The position numbers were made by a program, and so were the translations under genes. A model generated the notes under the pieces. It did no database searches and was not told where the DNA came from. It saw only the letters and a list, made by a program, of their open reading frames with translations. This document shows, in pieces, positions 32,911-42,567 of a stretch of DNA of 64,000 nucleotides; the stretch's first letter is position 1, and every line of letters begins with the position of its first letter. The stretch is from Actinomycetota bacterium (GTDB taxonomy: Bacteria; Actinomycetota; Actinomycetes; Actinomycetales; Microbacteriaceae), in the NCBI GenBank assembly GCA_020160915.1, contig JAIUPK010000003.1:62001-126000 (forward strand), in the 5' to 3' direction.

Positions 32911-34210
32911 GGGAACGTCCCAACTCGGCGACCACGGCCTGCCATGCTGCGGCGTGATCCTCATCGGCACGCACTGGAACCACGAGCCAACCGGCGTCGG
33001 TGAACTCCTCGTCGAGGCGACTCGCGCCGGACGGAACGCCGAAACTGCGATCGATCTGATCGATCGCCGACGACGTGCGCACCACGAACGCGACCGCCAG
33101 CTCGCCCGGGCGACGGTGGGTGAGCATCCACTCGATCGTCTCCGGCTCGGCGGTGCCGAGGATGGCGAACACGGGACCCGCGGCGGTGTGGGTTCCCGGC
33201 GTGAGGGCGGGAGCCTCAGTCAGATGCACCGAGGCGAGCCGGCTGAGGAACTCCTCGTCCCCCCAGGTGCGGCGCCGACCCCGACCGACGTCGTCGAGCT
33301 GGGAAGGCCCCGTCTCCTGGATGGTCACCAGGAACCCCGTGCGCCGCAGGTGCACCGCCACCGAGGCGAGCATGCGCACCACCCACTCGAATCCGTCGCT
33401 CTCCGCCGCGTCGAACGGACCCTCGGCGTCACGGTAGCCCGCACGCGTCGTGTCCACGAGGATGCGCGCCTCAGGAAAACTGCGCTGCTCCTCCTGGCGC
33501 ACCATCAGATCGCCCGACCGCGCCGACGCCCGCCAGTGCACGCGCCGCATCGCGTCACCGTGGCGATACTCGCGGGTCATCGCGTCATCCTCGTCACCGG
33601 TCGCCCGCCGCTGCACCAGCCGGGACTCTCCGTCACCCGCCGGCACCGACAGCCCCGAATCGGCCAGCGGCACCACCTCGGGCGTCACAGTGAGAAGCTC
33701 CGCCTCGCCCACGATCGCCCGGCAGGTGGCCATTCCGAACGGGTCGCCCACCTCCACCGTCAGCGGACCGACCGGCACGATACCCCGCCGCGGCGGGGCC
33801 AGGTCGTAGAGCACAGTCGTCGCGTTGTGGCGCGCGAAGCGGGGCCCCCGCGCCTCCAGCGCCCGAAGCGCCCCCGGCGGTGTCGACCACGGATGCCACG
33901 GCAGCCGGTCCCACCACACCGCGGGCAGACTCCTCCCGGGCGCCGTGTTGCTCGCCACCACCGACACCGTCGTCACCGACCCCGCCTGCACCACCCGCGG
34001 CGCGAAATCGCGCCGCGCCGCAAGCCGGGGCCGGCGCAGGGCCACCACCGCGAGAGCGATCAGCGGCAGCGCGAGCAGCAGGCAGGCGACATACAGCAGC
34101 TGCAGTCGACCACCCGCATAGGCGGCGACGAACGCGACAACTCCGGCGGCCAGAAACCACCAGCCGCGCCGGGTCAGGCGCACGCCCACACCCTTCGCCG
34201 GAGCCGCCAT
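32897..34210 (-). CDS. DUF58 domain protein
   Basis: 437 residues with two membrane helices near the N terminus (about 14-52). The DUF58 core contains REYRHGDAMRRVHWRASARSGDLMVRQEEQ (about 215-245), the most conserved family segment; the region resembles a von Willebrand A fold. DUF58 proteins accompany MoxR ATPases and transglutaminases in a widespread three-gene module of unknown detailed role, probably envelope-linked. Nine bases separate it from moxR. Confidence 0.9.
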   Translation of the reverse strand: MAAPAKGVGVRLTRRGWWFLAAGVVAFVAAYAGGRLQLLYVACLLLALPLIALAVVALRRPRLAARRDFAPRVVQAGSVTTVSVVASNTAPGRSLPAVWWDRLPWHPWSTPPGALRALEARGPRFARHNATTVLYDLAPPRRGIVPVGPLTVEVGDPFGMATCRAIVGEAELLTVTPEVVPLADSGLSVPAGDGESRLVQRRATGDEDDAMTREYRHGDAMRRVHWRASARSGDLMVRQEEQRSFPEARILVDTTRAGYRDAEGPFDAAESDGFEWVVRMLASVAVHLRRTGFLVTIQETGPSQLDDVGRGRRRTWGDEEFLSRLASVHLTEAPALTPGTHTAAGPVFAILGTAEPETIEWMLTHRRPGELAVAFVVRTSSAIDQIDRSFGVPSGASRLDEEFTDAGWLVVPVRADEDHAAAWQAVVAELGRSRGSA

Positions 34211-34218
34211 GGCGCGGG

Positions 34219-35226
<1,008 letters not shown>

Positions 35227-35289
35227 CACCCCAGTCTCACAGAACCGACGAAAAGTTCACCCTGTGAGTTCGCCGGTAGCCTTGGGAGC

Positions 35290-36240
35290 GTGAAGATCAC
35301 GGTGCTCGCTGGCGGAGTCGGGGGCAGCCGATTCCTGCTCGGGGTGCGCAGCGCATACCCCGACGCCGACATCACGGCCATCGTCAACGTCGGCGACGAC
35401 ATGTGGCACGTGGGCGTGCGCATCGCGCCCGACCTCGACACGATCATGTACACGCTCGCCGGACAGAACAACACCTCGCGCGGGTGGGGGCGAGTCGGCG
35501 AGAGCGAGCGCGTGGCCGGTGAGCTGCGGGCCTACGGGGTCGGATGGCCGTGGTTCACGCTCGGCGATCTCGACCTCGGAACGCACCTGGCGCGCACGCA
35601 CTACCTGCGCTCGGGGTTGCCGCTGTCACAGGTCGTGCCGCTGCTGACGTCGCGGTGGGACCTCGGCGTGACACTGCTGCCGTCGACCGACTCGGAGGTG
35701 GAGACGCACGTGCGGGTGGAGGGCGGGTCCATGCACTTCCAGGAGTGGTGGACGCGGCACCGCGCATCCCTGCCCGCGCTCGCGTTCGACTTCGTCGGGG
35801 TTTCCTCGGCGGTGCCCGCGCCGGGCGTGGTCGCCGCTCTGGCCGAGGCCGATGTCGTGCTGCTGGCGCCCTCCAATCCGGTCGTGTCGATCGGGGCGAT
35901 CCTGGCAATCCCCGGCCTCGCTGACGCGGTGCGCGCCACCTCCGCCCCCGTCGTCGGTGTCTCCCCCATCATCGCGGGAGCCGTCGTGCGCGGCATGGCC
36001 GACGCCTGCCTCACCGCGATTGGGGTGTCCACCAGCGCCGACGCGGTCGCGCTGCACTACGGGGCGCGCTCGGCCGAGGGCGTGCTGGATGGCTGGCTCG
36101 TCGACACTGCGGATGACGCGGCCGTCGCGCCCGTGGCATCCGCTGGCATCACGGCTCGCGCCGTGCCGCTCTGGTTGAGCGACGACGCCACCCGCGCCCA
36201 GGTCGCCCGCGACGCGGTGGAGCTGGCGCTCGCGTTGTAG
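35290..36240 (+). CDS. cofD: 2-phospho-L-lactate transferase (F420 biosynthesis)
   Basis: 316 residues from GTG 35290 (GGGAG just upstream). It begins VKITVLAGGVGGSRFLLGV, followed by VNVGDDMWHVGVRIAPDLDTIMYTLAG, both CofD/FbiA signatures. It joins the phospholactate-type side chain from its activated GDP/GPP form to the deazaflavin Fo, giving F420-0 or its dehydro form. CofC, which makes the activated substrate, and CofE, which adds glutamates, are encoded 1.4 and 2 kb downstream on the other strand. Confidence 0.95.
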   Translation: MKITVLAGGVGGSRFLLGVRSAYPDADITAIVNVGDDMWHVGVRIAPDLDTIMYTLAGQNNTSRGWGRVGESERVAGELRAYGVGWPWFTLGDLDLGTHLARTHYLRSGLPLSQVVPLLTSRWDLGVTLLPSTDSEVETHVRVEGGSMHFQEWWTRHRASLPALAFDFVGVSSAVPAPGVVAALAEADVVLLAPSNPVVSIGAILAIPGLADAVRATSAPVVGVSPIIAGAVVRGMADACLTAIGVSTSADAVALHYGARSAEGVLDGWLVDTADDAAVAPVASAGITARAVPLWLSDDATRAQVARDAVELALAL

Positions 36241-36303
36241 CGGCGCCCCGCTACCCCTGCCCCACCCGCCGGGCCCCCTAACCCCGCACCAATCACCTCT
36301 CGC

Positions 36304-36381
36304 TCGCGAAAACTCAGGCCACGGGCACCCACCGAAGCCTGATGTGCGTCGGTGCGCGCTCCCAGCCTGAGTTTGTGCGCG
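36304..36381. repeat. family C inverted repeat
   Basis: Left arm CGCGAAAACTCAGGC (36305-36319), right arm GCCTGAGTTTGTGCGCG (36365-36381), 45 bases apart; same arms and similar spacing as the copy at 14442-14522. Lies between cofD and a small membrane protein gene. Confidence 0.8.
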
Positions 36382-36431
36382 TGTCCACCCCGCTACAGTG
36401 GCAGCGACCCGATCGCGAGGAAAGGACCGCA

Positions 36432-36929
36432 ATGCTGACGCGACTCCTGAGTGTGCGGATCGTGCGGTGGGAGCTGAAGCTCGCGTACATCGTTGGCACT
36501 TGGCTGGCGGGGTGGATTCCCCTGACACTTTTCGACGCCATCGGGGCGCCCGCCCTCGTCTCGATCGTGTTCAACTTCGCGCTCAACGCGGTTATCTTCT
36601 ACTACGCAACACGGGTGTTCCGAGGGAAGGGTGAACCCCTGGAGCCTGAACGACAGTGGTGGCGAATGACGGCCTGGCGGCCCCTCAGCCTCCGACTCGG
36701 GATTCTGTTCCTCGCAGCGGGCCTCATCTCAGTGCCCGGCATAGTATTCGGCGCGCTTGGACTCCCGTATGGGCGACTGATCGGCACCTGGCTGGACTGG
36801 ACGGAGGTCAGTGCCATATACTCGACCCTCGCGTACCTCTACCTCAACTCAGCGACCCGCCTCAAGCGCGCCGGCATCCAGCGCCCAGAGCCCGACGTCA
36901 AGCTCACGCCGAAGCCCAAGCTCGACTGA
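36432..36929 (+). CDS. integral membrane protein of unknown function
   Basis: 165 residues, ATG 36432 with AGGAAAGGA seven bases upstream. Hydrophobic stretches: LAYIVGTWLAGWIPLTLF, ALVSIVFNFALNAVIFYYAT, LGILFLAAGLISVPGIVFGALG and TEVSAIYSTLAYLYLNSAT. The tail is basic (PDVKLTPKPKLD). Not recognised. It converges on the PLDc_N-type gene with no gap. Slightly lower GC than its neighbours. Confidence 0.75.
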   Translation: MLTRLLSVRIVRWELKLAYIVGTWLAGWIPLTLFDAIGAPALVSIVFNFALNAVIFYYATRVFRGKGEPLEPERQWWRMTAWRPLSLRLGILFLAAGLISVPGIVFGALGLPYGRLIGTWLDWTEVSAIYSTLAYLYLNSATRLKRAGIQRPEPDVKLTPKPKLD

Positions 36930-37340
36930 TTAGTCGCGCTCCGCGCGCCGCGCCTGCACCTCGGCCTCGAGTCGGCGGATGCGGGCCTCACGCTCGTGGT
37001 ACTCGATCTCCCGCTGCACCTGCGCCTCGACATCCTCGTCGTTGGTCATCGTGCGACGCTCGAGCGCCTCGCGCCGGCGCGGGTCACCGAAGCTGACGAA
37101 CTCCTCGCGGGCGGGGCCGTACTCGCGTCCGACGATCCACCAGAGGGCCATGCCGATCAGCGGGATGAAGATCACGATGAACACCCACGTCACCTTCGGC
37201 AGGTGTTTGATCTGCCAGTTCTCGGCAGTGATGATGCTCACGAGGGTGAACACGAGGGCGGCGATGAAGATCGCGGATCCGAGTAACTGCAGCATGCCCA
37301 GCAGCTTACTGAGGATGCCTCGACTCAAGTTGTCCCCCAC
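36930..37340 (-). CDS. PLDc_N-type membrane protein with charged C-terminal helix
   Basis: Up to 136 residues. Two membrane helices (LLGSAIFIAALVFTLVSIITA and KVTWVFIVIFIPLIGMALWWIVG) form the PLDc_N domain often found in small actinobacterial membrane proteins and at the start of cardiolipin synthases. The last 50 residues (RRREALERRTMTNDE... to RRAERD) are predicted charged helix, perhaps coiled coil. Start GTG 37340 or ATG 37295; neither has a clear ribosome site. Confidence 0.75.
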   Translation of the reverse strand: MGDNLSRGILSKLLGMLQLLGSAIFIAALVFTLVSIITAENWQIKHLPKVTWVFIVIFIPLIGMALWWIVGREYGPAREEFVSFGDPRRREALERRTMTNDEDVEAQVQREIEYHEREARIRRLEAEVQARRAERD

Positions 37341-37395
37341 AACGCCCCAATTCGGGGTGCTACTGACCGTCGCGGCGCGGGCACCAGGCGGGGCG

Positions 37396-37650
37396 CTAGT
37401 CGCGCTCCAGCTCCGCCTCGATCACGTCATCGGCGGCATCCACCCGTTCCGAGTCGTAGTAGCCACCCGCCACCGGCAGCGGCCGCCGGTCGCGCCCGAA
37501 CGCGAACCACGCCACGATCCCGATGATCGGGATGAACAGCACGAACAGCACCCAGGTGAGCTTGTCGAAGTAGCGTGTGCGGTCCGCGAGAATCGCCGAC
37601 ACCAGCGCCACGATCAGCGCGGCGAGGTACAGCACGGAGACGAGAGGCAC
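37396..37650 (-). CDS. small PLDc_N-type membrane protein
   Basis: 84 residues: MPLVSVLYLAALIVALVSAILAD, then KLTWVLFVLFIPIIGIVAWFAFGRDRRPL, the two-helix PLDc_N pattern, and an acidic tail. It lies nine bases after cofC on the same strand and resembles the protein encoded at 36930-37340, so the pair may be paralogues. No enzymatic part is present; function unknown. Confidence 0.8.
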   Translation of the reverse strand: MPLVSVLYLAALIVALVSAILADRTRYFDKLTWVLFVLFIPIIGIVAWFAFGRDRRPLPVAGGYYDSERVDAADDVIEAELERD

Positions 37651-37659
37651 GCGACCAGC

Positions 37660-38253
37660 CTACGCCCGGGCCGCCAGCCACGCCCGGGTGCGCGGACCCA
37701 GATCGGCCAAGCCGGCGAGATCAGCCAGCCCCGCGAGATCGGCGGCCGTGTCGACGTCGCCGCGCAGGCCGGGCCACGCCCCCACGAGCGGAACGAAGCC
37801 GGCGGCACGGTGTGACCCGGCCGACCCGCGACCGAAGAGCGGGGCCTGCGACACGCCCGGCGCAGCGGCGGTGAGGGCCGTTCCCTCACCCTCCGCGTCG
37901 GCGACGAACGACAGCGGGTGCGGGCCGGCGGCAGCCAGCGCCTCGGCCAACTCGGTCGGCGTGAGGGCGGGGTGGTCCCCGAGCAGCACCGCACGGGCGG
38001 TGCCGAGGCCCGCTGAATCCAAGCCCCGAGTGATGGCGGCGTTCAGGCCGGCACCCGGGTCCGCGATCACGGATGCGCCGAGCTCAACGAACGGCTGGGC
38101 ATCCGAGGTCACGACGATCACCCGGCCCACCCGCAGCGCAACATCCACGGTGTCGAGGGCCATCGCGAGCGCCAGCGCGCTGTTGTCACCGGACCCGAAC
38201 CGCGACTTCGCGCCCGCCGCGCGGAACGGCACCACGATCGACCAGTCAGTCAC
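37660..38253 (-). CDS. cofC: 2-phospho-L-lactate guanylyltransferase (F420 biosynthesis)
   Basis: 197 residues from GTG 38253, which overlaps the cofE stop by eight bases. [17 protein letters not shown] is the nucleotide-binding start of CofC/FbiD; VTSDAQPF and [14 protein letters not shown] follow. It activates phospholactate or phosphoenolpyruvate with GTP for CofD. Near the C terminus a short in-frame duplication gives [13 protein letters not shown]. Confidence 0.9.
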   Translation of the reverse strand: MTDWSIVVPFRAAGAKSRFGSGDNSALALAMALDTVDVALRVGRVIVVTSDAQPFVELGASVIADPGAGLNAAITRGLDSAGLGTARAVLLGDHPALTPTELAEALAAAGPHPLSFVADAEGEGTALTAAAPGVSQAPLFGRGSAGSHRAAGFVPLVGAWPGLRGDVDTAADLAGLADLAGLADLGPRTRAWLAARA

Positions 38254-39031
38254 CGGCGGCCGCGCGTCCCGCCGCCAGCCCAGCCGCGCGCCCCGCCTCA
38301 AACCCTTCGGCATACGCCTCGGCGCTGCCCAGCCGGAACATGTCCTCGTTCGCGGGCCGCACGATCGAGCGCGCGCCCGGCTCGTCGAGCCCCGCGACCA
38401 GGTGACTCATTCCGCGGATCACGGCCACCGGCATCCCGAGCGCCTTGCCCTTCACAAGGTCAGCGGCGCCGGCCAGCTCGTCGGCGGTGGCGGCGATCGT
38501 GGCATCCAGTCGCCGGCCGGAAGCGTCGGTCGTGCCCCGCAGGTCATCCATCACCCGGATGCCCGCCGCCCCGATCGCGACATCGGTCTGCCCGGCGCGC
38601 CATGGTCGACCCAGGGTGTCGGTCACCAGCACGCCGATGGACACCCCGAACCGCCCCCGCAGCGCGGTGCACAGCCGGAGGGCCGACGCGTCCGGGTCCT
38701 CGGGCAGCAGCAGCACGACACCGTCGGGGGTGTTGCTCGCGTCGACGCCCGCTGCCGCAAGCACCATGCCGAGGCGGTTCTCGACGATGCGGGTCGTGCC
38801 ACCCGGGTGCACGCGCGTCGCGACGACGCGCACTGTCTCGGCCGTGATCGCGTCCTCGCGGTCGGCGGCCAGCACCTGCCGGCCCTCAACCTTCGACACG
38901 ATCTTCGACGTCACAGCCAGAATGTCACCCTCATCGACCACGCCCTCGAGAGCGTCGCCGAGAATCTGCGCCAGGTCGTCGCCCGCGACGAACTCCGGCA
39001 GGCCGCCGACGCCGAACACCTTGAGCATCAC
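38246..39031 (-). CDS. cofE: coenzyme F420-0:L-glutamate ligase (F420 biosynthesis)
   Basis: 261 residues. [25 protein letters not shown] and [24 protein letters not shown] are CofE motifs for GTP, metal and F420-0 binding. It adds gamma-linked glutamates to F420-0. Only the ligase domain is present; the FMN-reductase domain fused at the C terminus in mycobacterial FbiB is absent, so reduction of dehydro-F420-0, if used, must be encoded elsewhere. The Ala/Gly-rich tail is dispensable-looking. Confidence 0.94.
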   Translation of the reverse strand: MMLKVFGVGGLPEFVAGDDLAQILGDALEGVVDEGDILAVTSKIVSKVEGRQVLAADREDAITAETVRVVATRVHPGGTTRIVENRLGMVLAAAGVDASNTPDGVVLLLPEDPDASALRLCTALRGRFGVSIGVLVTDTLGRPWRAGQTDVAIGAAGIRVMDDLRGTTDASGRRLDATIAATADELAGAADLVKGKALGMPVAVIRGMSHLVAGLDEPGARSIVRPANEDMFRLGSAEAYAEGFEAGRAAGLAAGRAAAGD

Positions 39032-39040
39032 CGAACCAGC

Positions 39041-39427
39041 TTAGGCGCGCCCCCTGTGCACGGTTCGCTTCTTCACGCTGCCGTCGGGCGCGTAGTAGAC
39101 CCACTCGCCGGTCTTGGTGCCATGGTCGAACTCACCCTCATCGATGAGCACGCCTGAGGCCGTCCAGCGCTGCCAGAAGCCGTGCTTCTCGTCCCCCACG
39201 AACGCACCCTTCTGCAGCAGCCCGCCCGTCGACCGGTACCAGGTGACCGGCCCGCTGAGCTCGCCGGCCACGTACTCGCACTCTGAGCGCACGCGCCCGT
39301 CGGCGAAGTGGTGCACCCAGCGGCCCACGCGCAGCCCCGCCACGTACTCCCCCGCGATGGTGCCGCCGTGGGGGTCTGGCTCCTCCCAGGGGCCGGTGCG
39401 GTTGCCCGCGGCATCCGTCTGGTTCAT
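39041..39427 (-). CDS. MORN-repeat (YwqK-like) protein
   Basis: 128 residues made of about five 20-25 residue MORN-variant repeats with G-x-W/F and Y/F-x-G-x-x-x-G patterns: GLRVGRWVHHFADG, ELSGPVTWYRSTG, EKHGFWQRWTASG, TKTGEWVYYAPDG. Databases often label such proteins YwqK-family antitoxins on thin evidence. Here it lies between an F420-type oxidoreductase gene and cofE with gaps of nine or ten bases, so it is probably cotranscribed; its role there is unknown. Confidence 0.82.
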   Translation of the reverse strand: MNQTDAAGNRTGPWEEPDPHGGTIAGEYVAGLRVGRWVHHFADGRVRSECEYVAGELSGPVTWYRSTGGLLQKGAFVGDEKHGFWQRWTASGVLIDEGEFDHGTKTGEWVYYAPDGSVKKRTVHRGRA

Positions 39428-39437
39428 GGCAGCGACC

Positions 39438-40448
39438 CTAGCGCGTCAGCTTCGGCAGCACATCCCGGCCGAACACCTCAAGCCACTGAGCCTGGTTGCG
39501 CCCGGCGTTGTGCAGGTAGATGCGGTCGAACCCGAGATCGAGGAAGCTCTGGATGTGCGCCCGGTGCGCATCGAGGTCGGCGGTGACGAGCATCCGCCCC
39601 TCGAAGTCATCGGGGCGCACCAGCTTCGCCAACTGGTCGAACTCGAACGGCGAACGGATGTCACTGCGCCCGAACCGCATGCCGCCGTTGGGCCACTCGG
39701 CCAGCGCGTTCGCCATCGCCTCCTCGTCGGTGGGGGCCCAGCTGAGGTGCAGCCGCAGCACGCGCACCTGCGTCTTCGGGTCGCGGCCGGCCTCCTTCGC
39801 GCCCTCGGCGAAGCGCTGCAGCAGCAGGCCGATCTTGTCGAGCGGAGCCACCTCGGTGATCATTCCGTCGACGGTGCGTCCGGCGCGGCGGGCCGTCACC
39901 GGTCCGGATGTCGCGACCAGAATCTCGGGCGCCCTCTCGGGCATCGTCCACAGCCGTGTCGACTCCAGCTTGAAGTACTGGCCGTCGTGGCGCACATCCC
40001 GCTGGGCGAGCCCCGACGCGAACAGCTTCTTGATCACGTCGACGGCCTCGAACATGCGGTCGATGCGTTCGGGCGCCTCAGGCCAGTACTGCCCGGCGAT
40101 GTGCTCGTTGAGCGCCTCACCGCTGCCGATGCCCAGCCAGTGCCGCCCCGGATACAGCGCCGCCAGCGTCGCACTCGCCTGCGCCGTGAGCGCCGGATGC
40201 GACCGGAACGTCGGCGCCGTCACCCCGGTACCCAGGTCTCCCGTGGTCGTCTGCCCCAGCGCACTGAGGATGTTCCACACGAAGCTCGCCTGCCCCTGCT
40301 GCGGCGTCCACGGCTGGAAGTGGTCGGTCGCCATCACGCCCGTGAACCCGTGCTGCTCGGCGAGCGTCGCTAGCTCAACAACCTCCCGCGGCGGAAACCG
40401 CTCGAGCATGGCGGCGTAGCCGATGTGGGGTGCGGATGCTCGGGGCAT
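39438..40448 (-). CDS. LLM-class F420-dependent oxidoreductase (G6PDH-like subgroup)
   Basis: 336 residues, luciferase-like barrel. IGYAAMLERFPPREVVELATLAEQHGF, VMATDHFQPWTPQQGQASFVWNIL, GTGVTAPTFRSHPALTAQASATLAALYPGRHWLGIGSGEALNEHIAG and ATSGPVTARRAGRTVDGMI match the F420-dependent glucose-6-phosphate-dehydrogenase-like subgroup. It heads the cofE-cofC operon, so it may reduce F420 or use it. Substrate unproven. Confidence 0.88.
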   Translation of the reverse strand: MPRASAPHIGYAAMLERFPPREVVELATLAEQHGFTGVMATDHFQPWTPQQGQASFVWNILSALGQTTTGDLGTGVTAPTFRSHPALTAQASATLAALYPGRHWLGIGSGEALNEHIAGQYWPEAPERIDRMFEAVDVIKKLFASGLAQRDVRHDGQYFKLESTRLWTMPERAPEILVATSGPVTARRAGRTVDGMITEVAPLDKIGLLLQRFAEGAKEAGRDPKTQVRVLRLHLSWAPTDEEAMANALAEWPNGGMRFGRSDIRSPFEFDQLAKLVRPDDFEGRMLVTADLDAHRAHIQSFLDLGFDRIYLHNAGRNQAQWLEVFGRDVLPKLTR

Positions 40449-40482
40449 GAGTACATTGTGGCGCGGGTTTCGGGCACTGCCT

Positions 40483-40857
40483 CTACCGCAGCATCGTCTC
40501 CATCGCGACGACGAGCCGCCCGGCGTGCTGGATCGCCTCGGCGGACTTGGCGGATGTCACCATCCGCGGCTCGTACGCCGCGTTGTTCTTCAGCGCAACC
40601 AACGCCTTCAGGTGGTTGGCCGCGGCTTCGCCGCCGTGCGCCCGCCTGATCAGCGCGACCGCGTCGGAATGGTTGGTCGAACTCGACCGCACGCCGAGCG
40701 CTTTGCCGCAGATCGCGTCGGCGGCGGCGATGCCTGCGATCACGGCGTTCGACGCGGCCACGAACGTCGCGGCATCCTCGCCGAGCTCGGCCGCGAAGTG
40801 CACAACATCGAGTACCTGCCGTCTCTCAAGGCGACTAAGCGGTCTAGTCCTATTCAT
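40483..40857 (-). CDS. small helical protein, HEPN-like
   Basis: 124 residues, predicted all helical. AASNAVIAGIAAADAICGKALGVRSSSTNHSDAVALI resembles HEPN domains, and RSSSTNH fits their R-x5-H motif, though this is short and could be chance. High GC like the core chromosome. Its start overlaps the end of the HEPN-like/zinc-ribbon gene by eight bases, so the two are translationally coupled. Possible RNase, antitoxin or structural partner; not known. Confidence 0.65.
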   Translation of the reverse strand: MNRTRPLSRLERRQVLDVVHFAAELGEDAATFVAASNAVIAGIAAADAICGKALGVRSSSTNHSDAVALIRRAHGGEAAANHLKALVALKNNAAYEPRMVTSAKSAEAIQHAGRLVVAMETMLR

Positions 40858-41755
40858 TGTTGTACTCGGAGTCGTACCCTAGATCGTCCACGTCACCCTC
40901 GGTCTCAAAAGTCGACTCCATTCCCGCCTCGCCAAGAAGGCTCAGGTCTTCGAGGACCAGGTGACAACTGGGACACCAAAATACGACGGGCTGCACCTCA
41001 AGCGTCACGAAAACGTTGGGGTATCCGAACCCGTCGTCTTCATACTCAATGCGAGTGTTCTCGAAATCCTCGCCTTCGCGCCACCCCACCTCGCTGCACG
41101 CAGGACATGTTGATTCAGATCGATACCTCAGAGAGGGTCCCGCGAACCTAGTCCACTCCGAGGCCATTGCTGCAGACATCGCCCCTTTGTCGTGCTGAAT
41201 CTTCCGCGTTCTTGCACGCTCAAGCAGTGCGCTCAGTCGAGCCCTCATATGTTGAGCGTTTGTCTCCAAGTGGCGCTCCACAACTGCCAGTCGGCTTGGA
41301 CCCACCAGGTCTTCGATCGACTTGTCCAAGTGGCTGAGTAAGACGGTGGCCTGCGCCCAGTAACGAGGCCACCACGCTGAATCGGGAATCGCTCCGAACC
41401 CGACATCTGCGGCGTGCAGATAGTCATTCCGCCCCGCTGAAATCAGCTTCGCCTCCGCTTCATTGAATGGCTTGAATACCGCAGCGCATCGTGCCCATAC
41501 GGCCTTTGCTGGGACCGACATGAAACCACTCGCATCCGCGGTAGTGCCCGCTGCTATGAGGAGACTTTTCCCGTCGTCAGAAGGCAGGGCAATTAGAAGC
41601 GGGTTGATTCTCGACAACGCCGCCTTGCCCAGCAACTCAAGAGCAGCTGATGCCCAGAACGCTCCCTCCTCGAACTCGCGTCCATCGTCCATTGAACGAT
41701 TGACGAACAAGCGAGCCTTCATCCACAGCCCATCAGAGTCATACGGTACGGTCAT
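40850..41755 (-). CDS. HEPN-like protein with C-terminal zinc ribbon
   Basis: 301 residues, unrecognised as a whole. A helical N-terminal part (1-150) contains GAFWASAALELLGKAALSRI and RNDYLH, which fits the R-x4-H active motif of HEPN ribonucleases. The C-terminal third has two Cys pairs, CPACSEVGW and CPSCH, 40 residues apart, a zinc-ribbon pattern. The tail is acidic. GC is clearly lower than the surroundings. It overlaps the dioxygenase gene (ATGA) and the small helical gene, forming a three-gene operon of foreign appearance. Confidence 0.72.
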   Translation of the reverse strand: MTVPYDSDGLWMKARLFVNRSMDDGREFEEGAFWASAALELLGKAALSRINPLLIALPSDDGKSLLIAAGTTADASGFMSVPAKAVWARCAAVFKPFNEAEAKLISAGRNDYLHAADVGFGAIPDSAWWPRYWAQATVLLSHLDKSIEDLVGPSRLAVVERHLETNAQHMRARLSALLERARTRKIQHDKGAMSAAMASEWTRFAGPSLRYRSESTCPACSEVGWREGEDFENTRIEYEDDGFGYPNVFVTLEVQPVVFWCPSCHLVLEDLSLLGEAGMESTFETEGDVDDLGYDSEYNNE

Positions 41756-42492
41756 TCGCGCTCCTCAACTCCAAACGTCAGGCGCTCGATTCGACGGGTC
41801 TGCCGGTCGACAACCTCATTTCGGGCATGAAGTACCCTTCGATTGTCGAGGATGAGCAGTTGGTTGTCGCGTGTCCATTCGTGAACGAACGCATCAGGCC
41901 GAGCTTCCTCGAAAAACGCAACTGTTTCCCGCGCAAATTGATCGCCGGGGCTCATACAGAAGGGGTCGAAGCGTGTCCTGTTCTGCTCATGTGCCGAAGC
42001 AAGAAATGCGCTTCGGTTACCATGCACGATGAAGATGCCCTGACTGGCGAACTCGGGCAACCAAGGTCTTGATTGCCCCATCCCTGGTGCCCATACGATT
42101 GTTGGCGTGCTCGTCGGCTTGGCGGAGTAGAGCGCCACAATGTCCGGCGGGGTTTCAAGATGCGCGCCATCCGTGTGAAGCGGCTGAGGGCCAAGCCCGA
42201 CATGAGCACTTATGCTCTTCGGCGGCGCCTTGTCTGCCTCGTACGGCTTCAATACAGTCTTTTCGCGACCCTTCTCGGTAGCGGCCCGAAGGCCCTGCAA
42301 CTCCGCGGCTGCCTTCAGCTCGGCCGGTGTACCCAAGGCCACTACCCAACCGTTTGCGCGTAGCTCCTTGCGAATGGCTACCAGATCGAGCAATGGTCCT
42401 CCAAGGTTCTGCCCGAATGCTACGGCAAGGTCGATGGACTGCGCCCAAGCAGAACGGAACAACTTGGCGCTCGCCGTTGAGGCAGAATGCAA
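41752..42492 (-). CDS. TauD-like Fe(II)/2-oxoglutarate dioxygenase, compact
   Basis: 246 residues. The metal triad is visible: H106 and D108 (PLHTDGAHLETPPDIVALYS) and H222 (LLILDNRRVLHARNEV), with an Arg near R234-R237 for 2-oxoglutarate. The N-terminal part is shorter than in TauD (about 280 or more). Substrate unknown. First gene of the lower-GC minus-strand operon and divergent from the FRG gene, 75 bases apart, so it may be regulated with it. Confidence 0.78.
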   Translation of the reverse strand: MHSASTASAKLFRSAWAQSIDLAVAFGQNLGGPLLDLVAIRKELRANGWVVALGTPAELKAAAELQGLRAATEKGREKTVLKPYEADKAPPKSISAHVGLGPQPLHTDGAHLETPPDIVALYSAKPTSTPTIVWAPGMGQSRPWLPEFASQGIFIVHGNRSAFLASAHEQNRTRFDPFCMSPGDQFARETVAFFEEARPDAFVHEWTRDNQLLILDNRRVLHARNEVVDRQTRRIERLTFGVEERE

Positions 42493-42567
42493 TGCCTGTA
42501 TGCGCCAGTTCGGCTGCCTGGGAGCGGGCTCGAGTGCGAAGATGCATCAACGGCGAAGGGAGGCAGT

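Noticed and set aside
30850-33003. 717-codon frame opposite the transglutaminase gene
   Set aside because: Arg/His/Gln-rich antisense product without any fold; the minus-strand protein has catalytic Cys/His and membrane helices.
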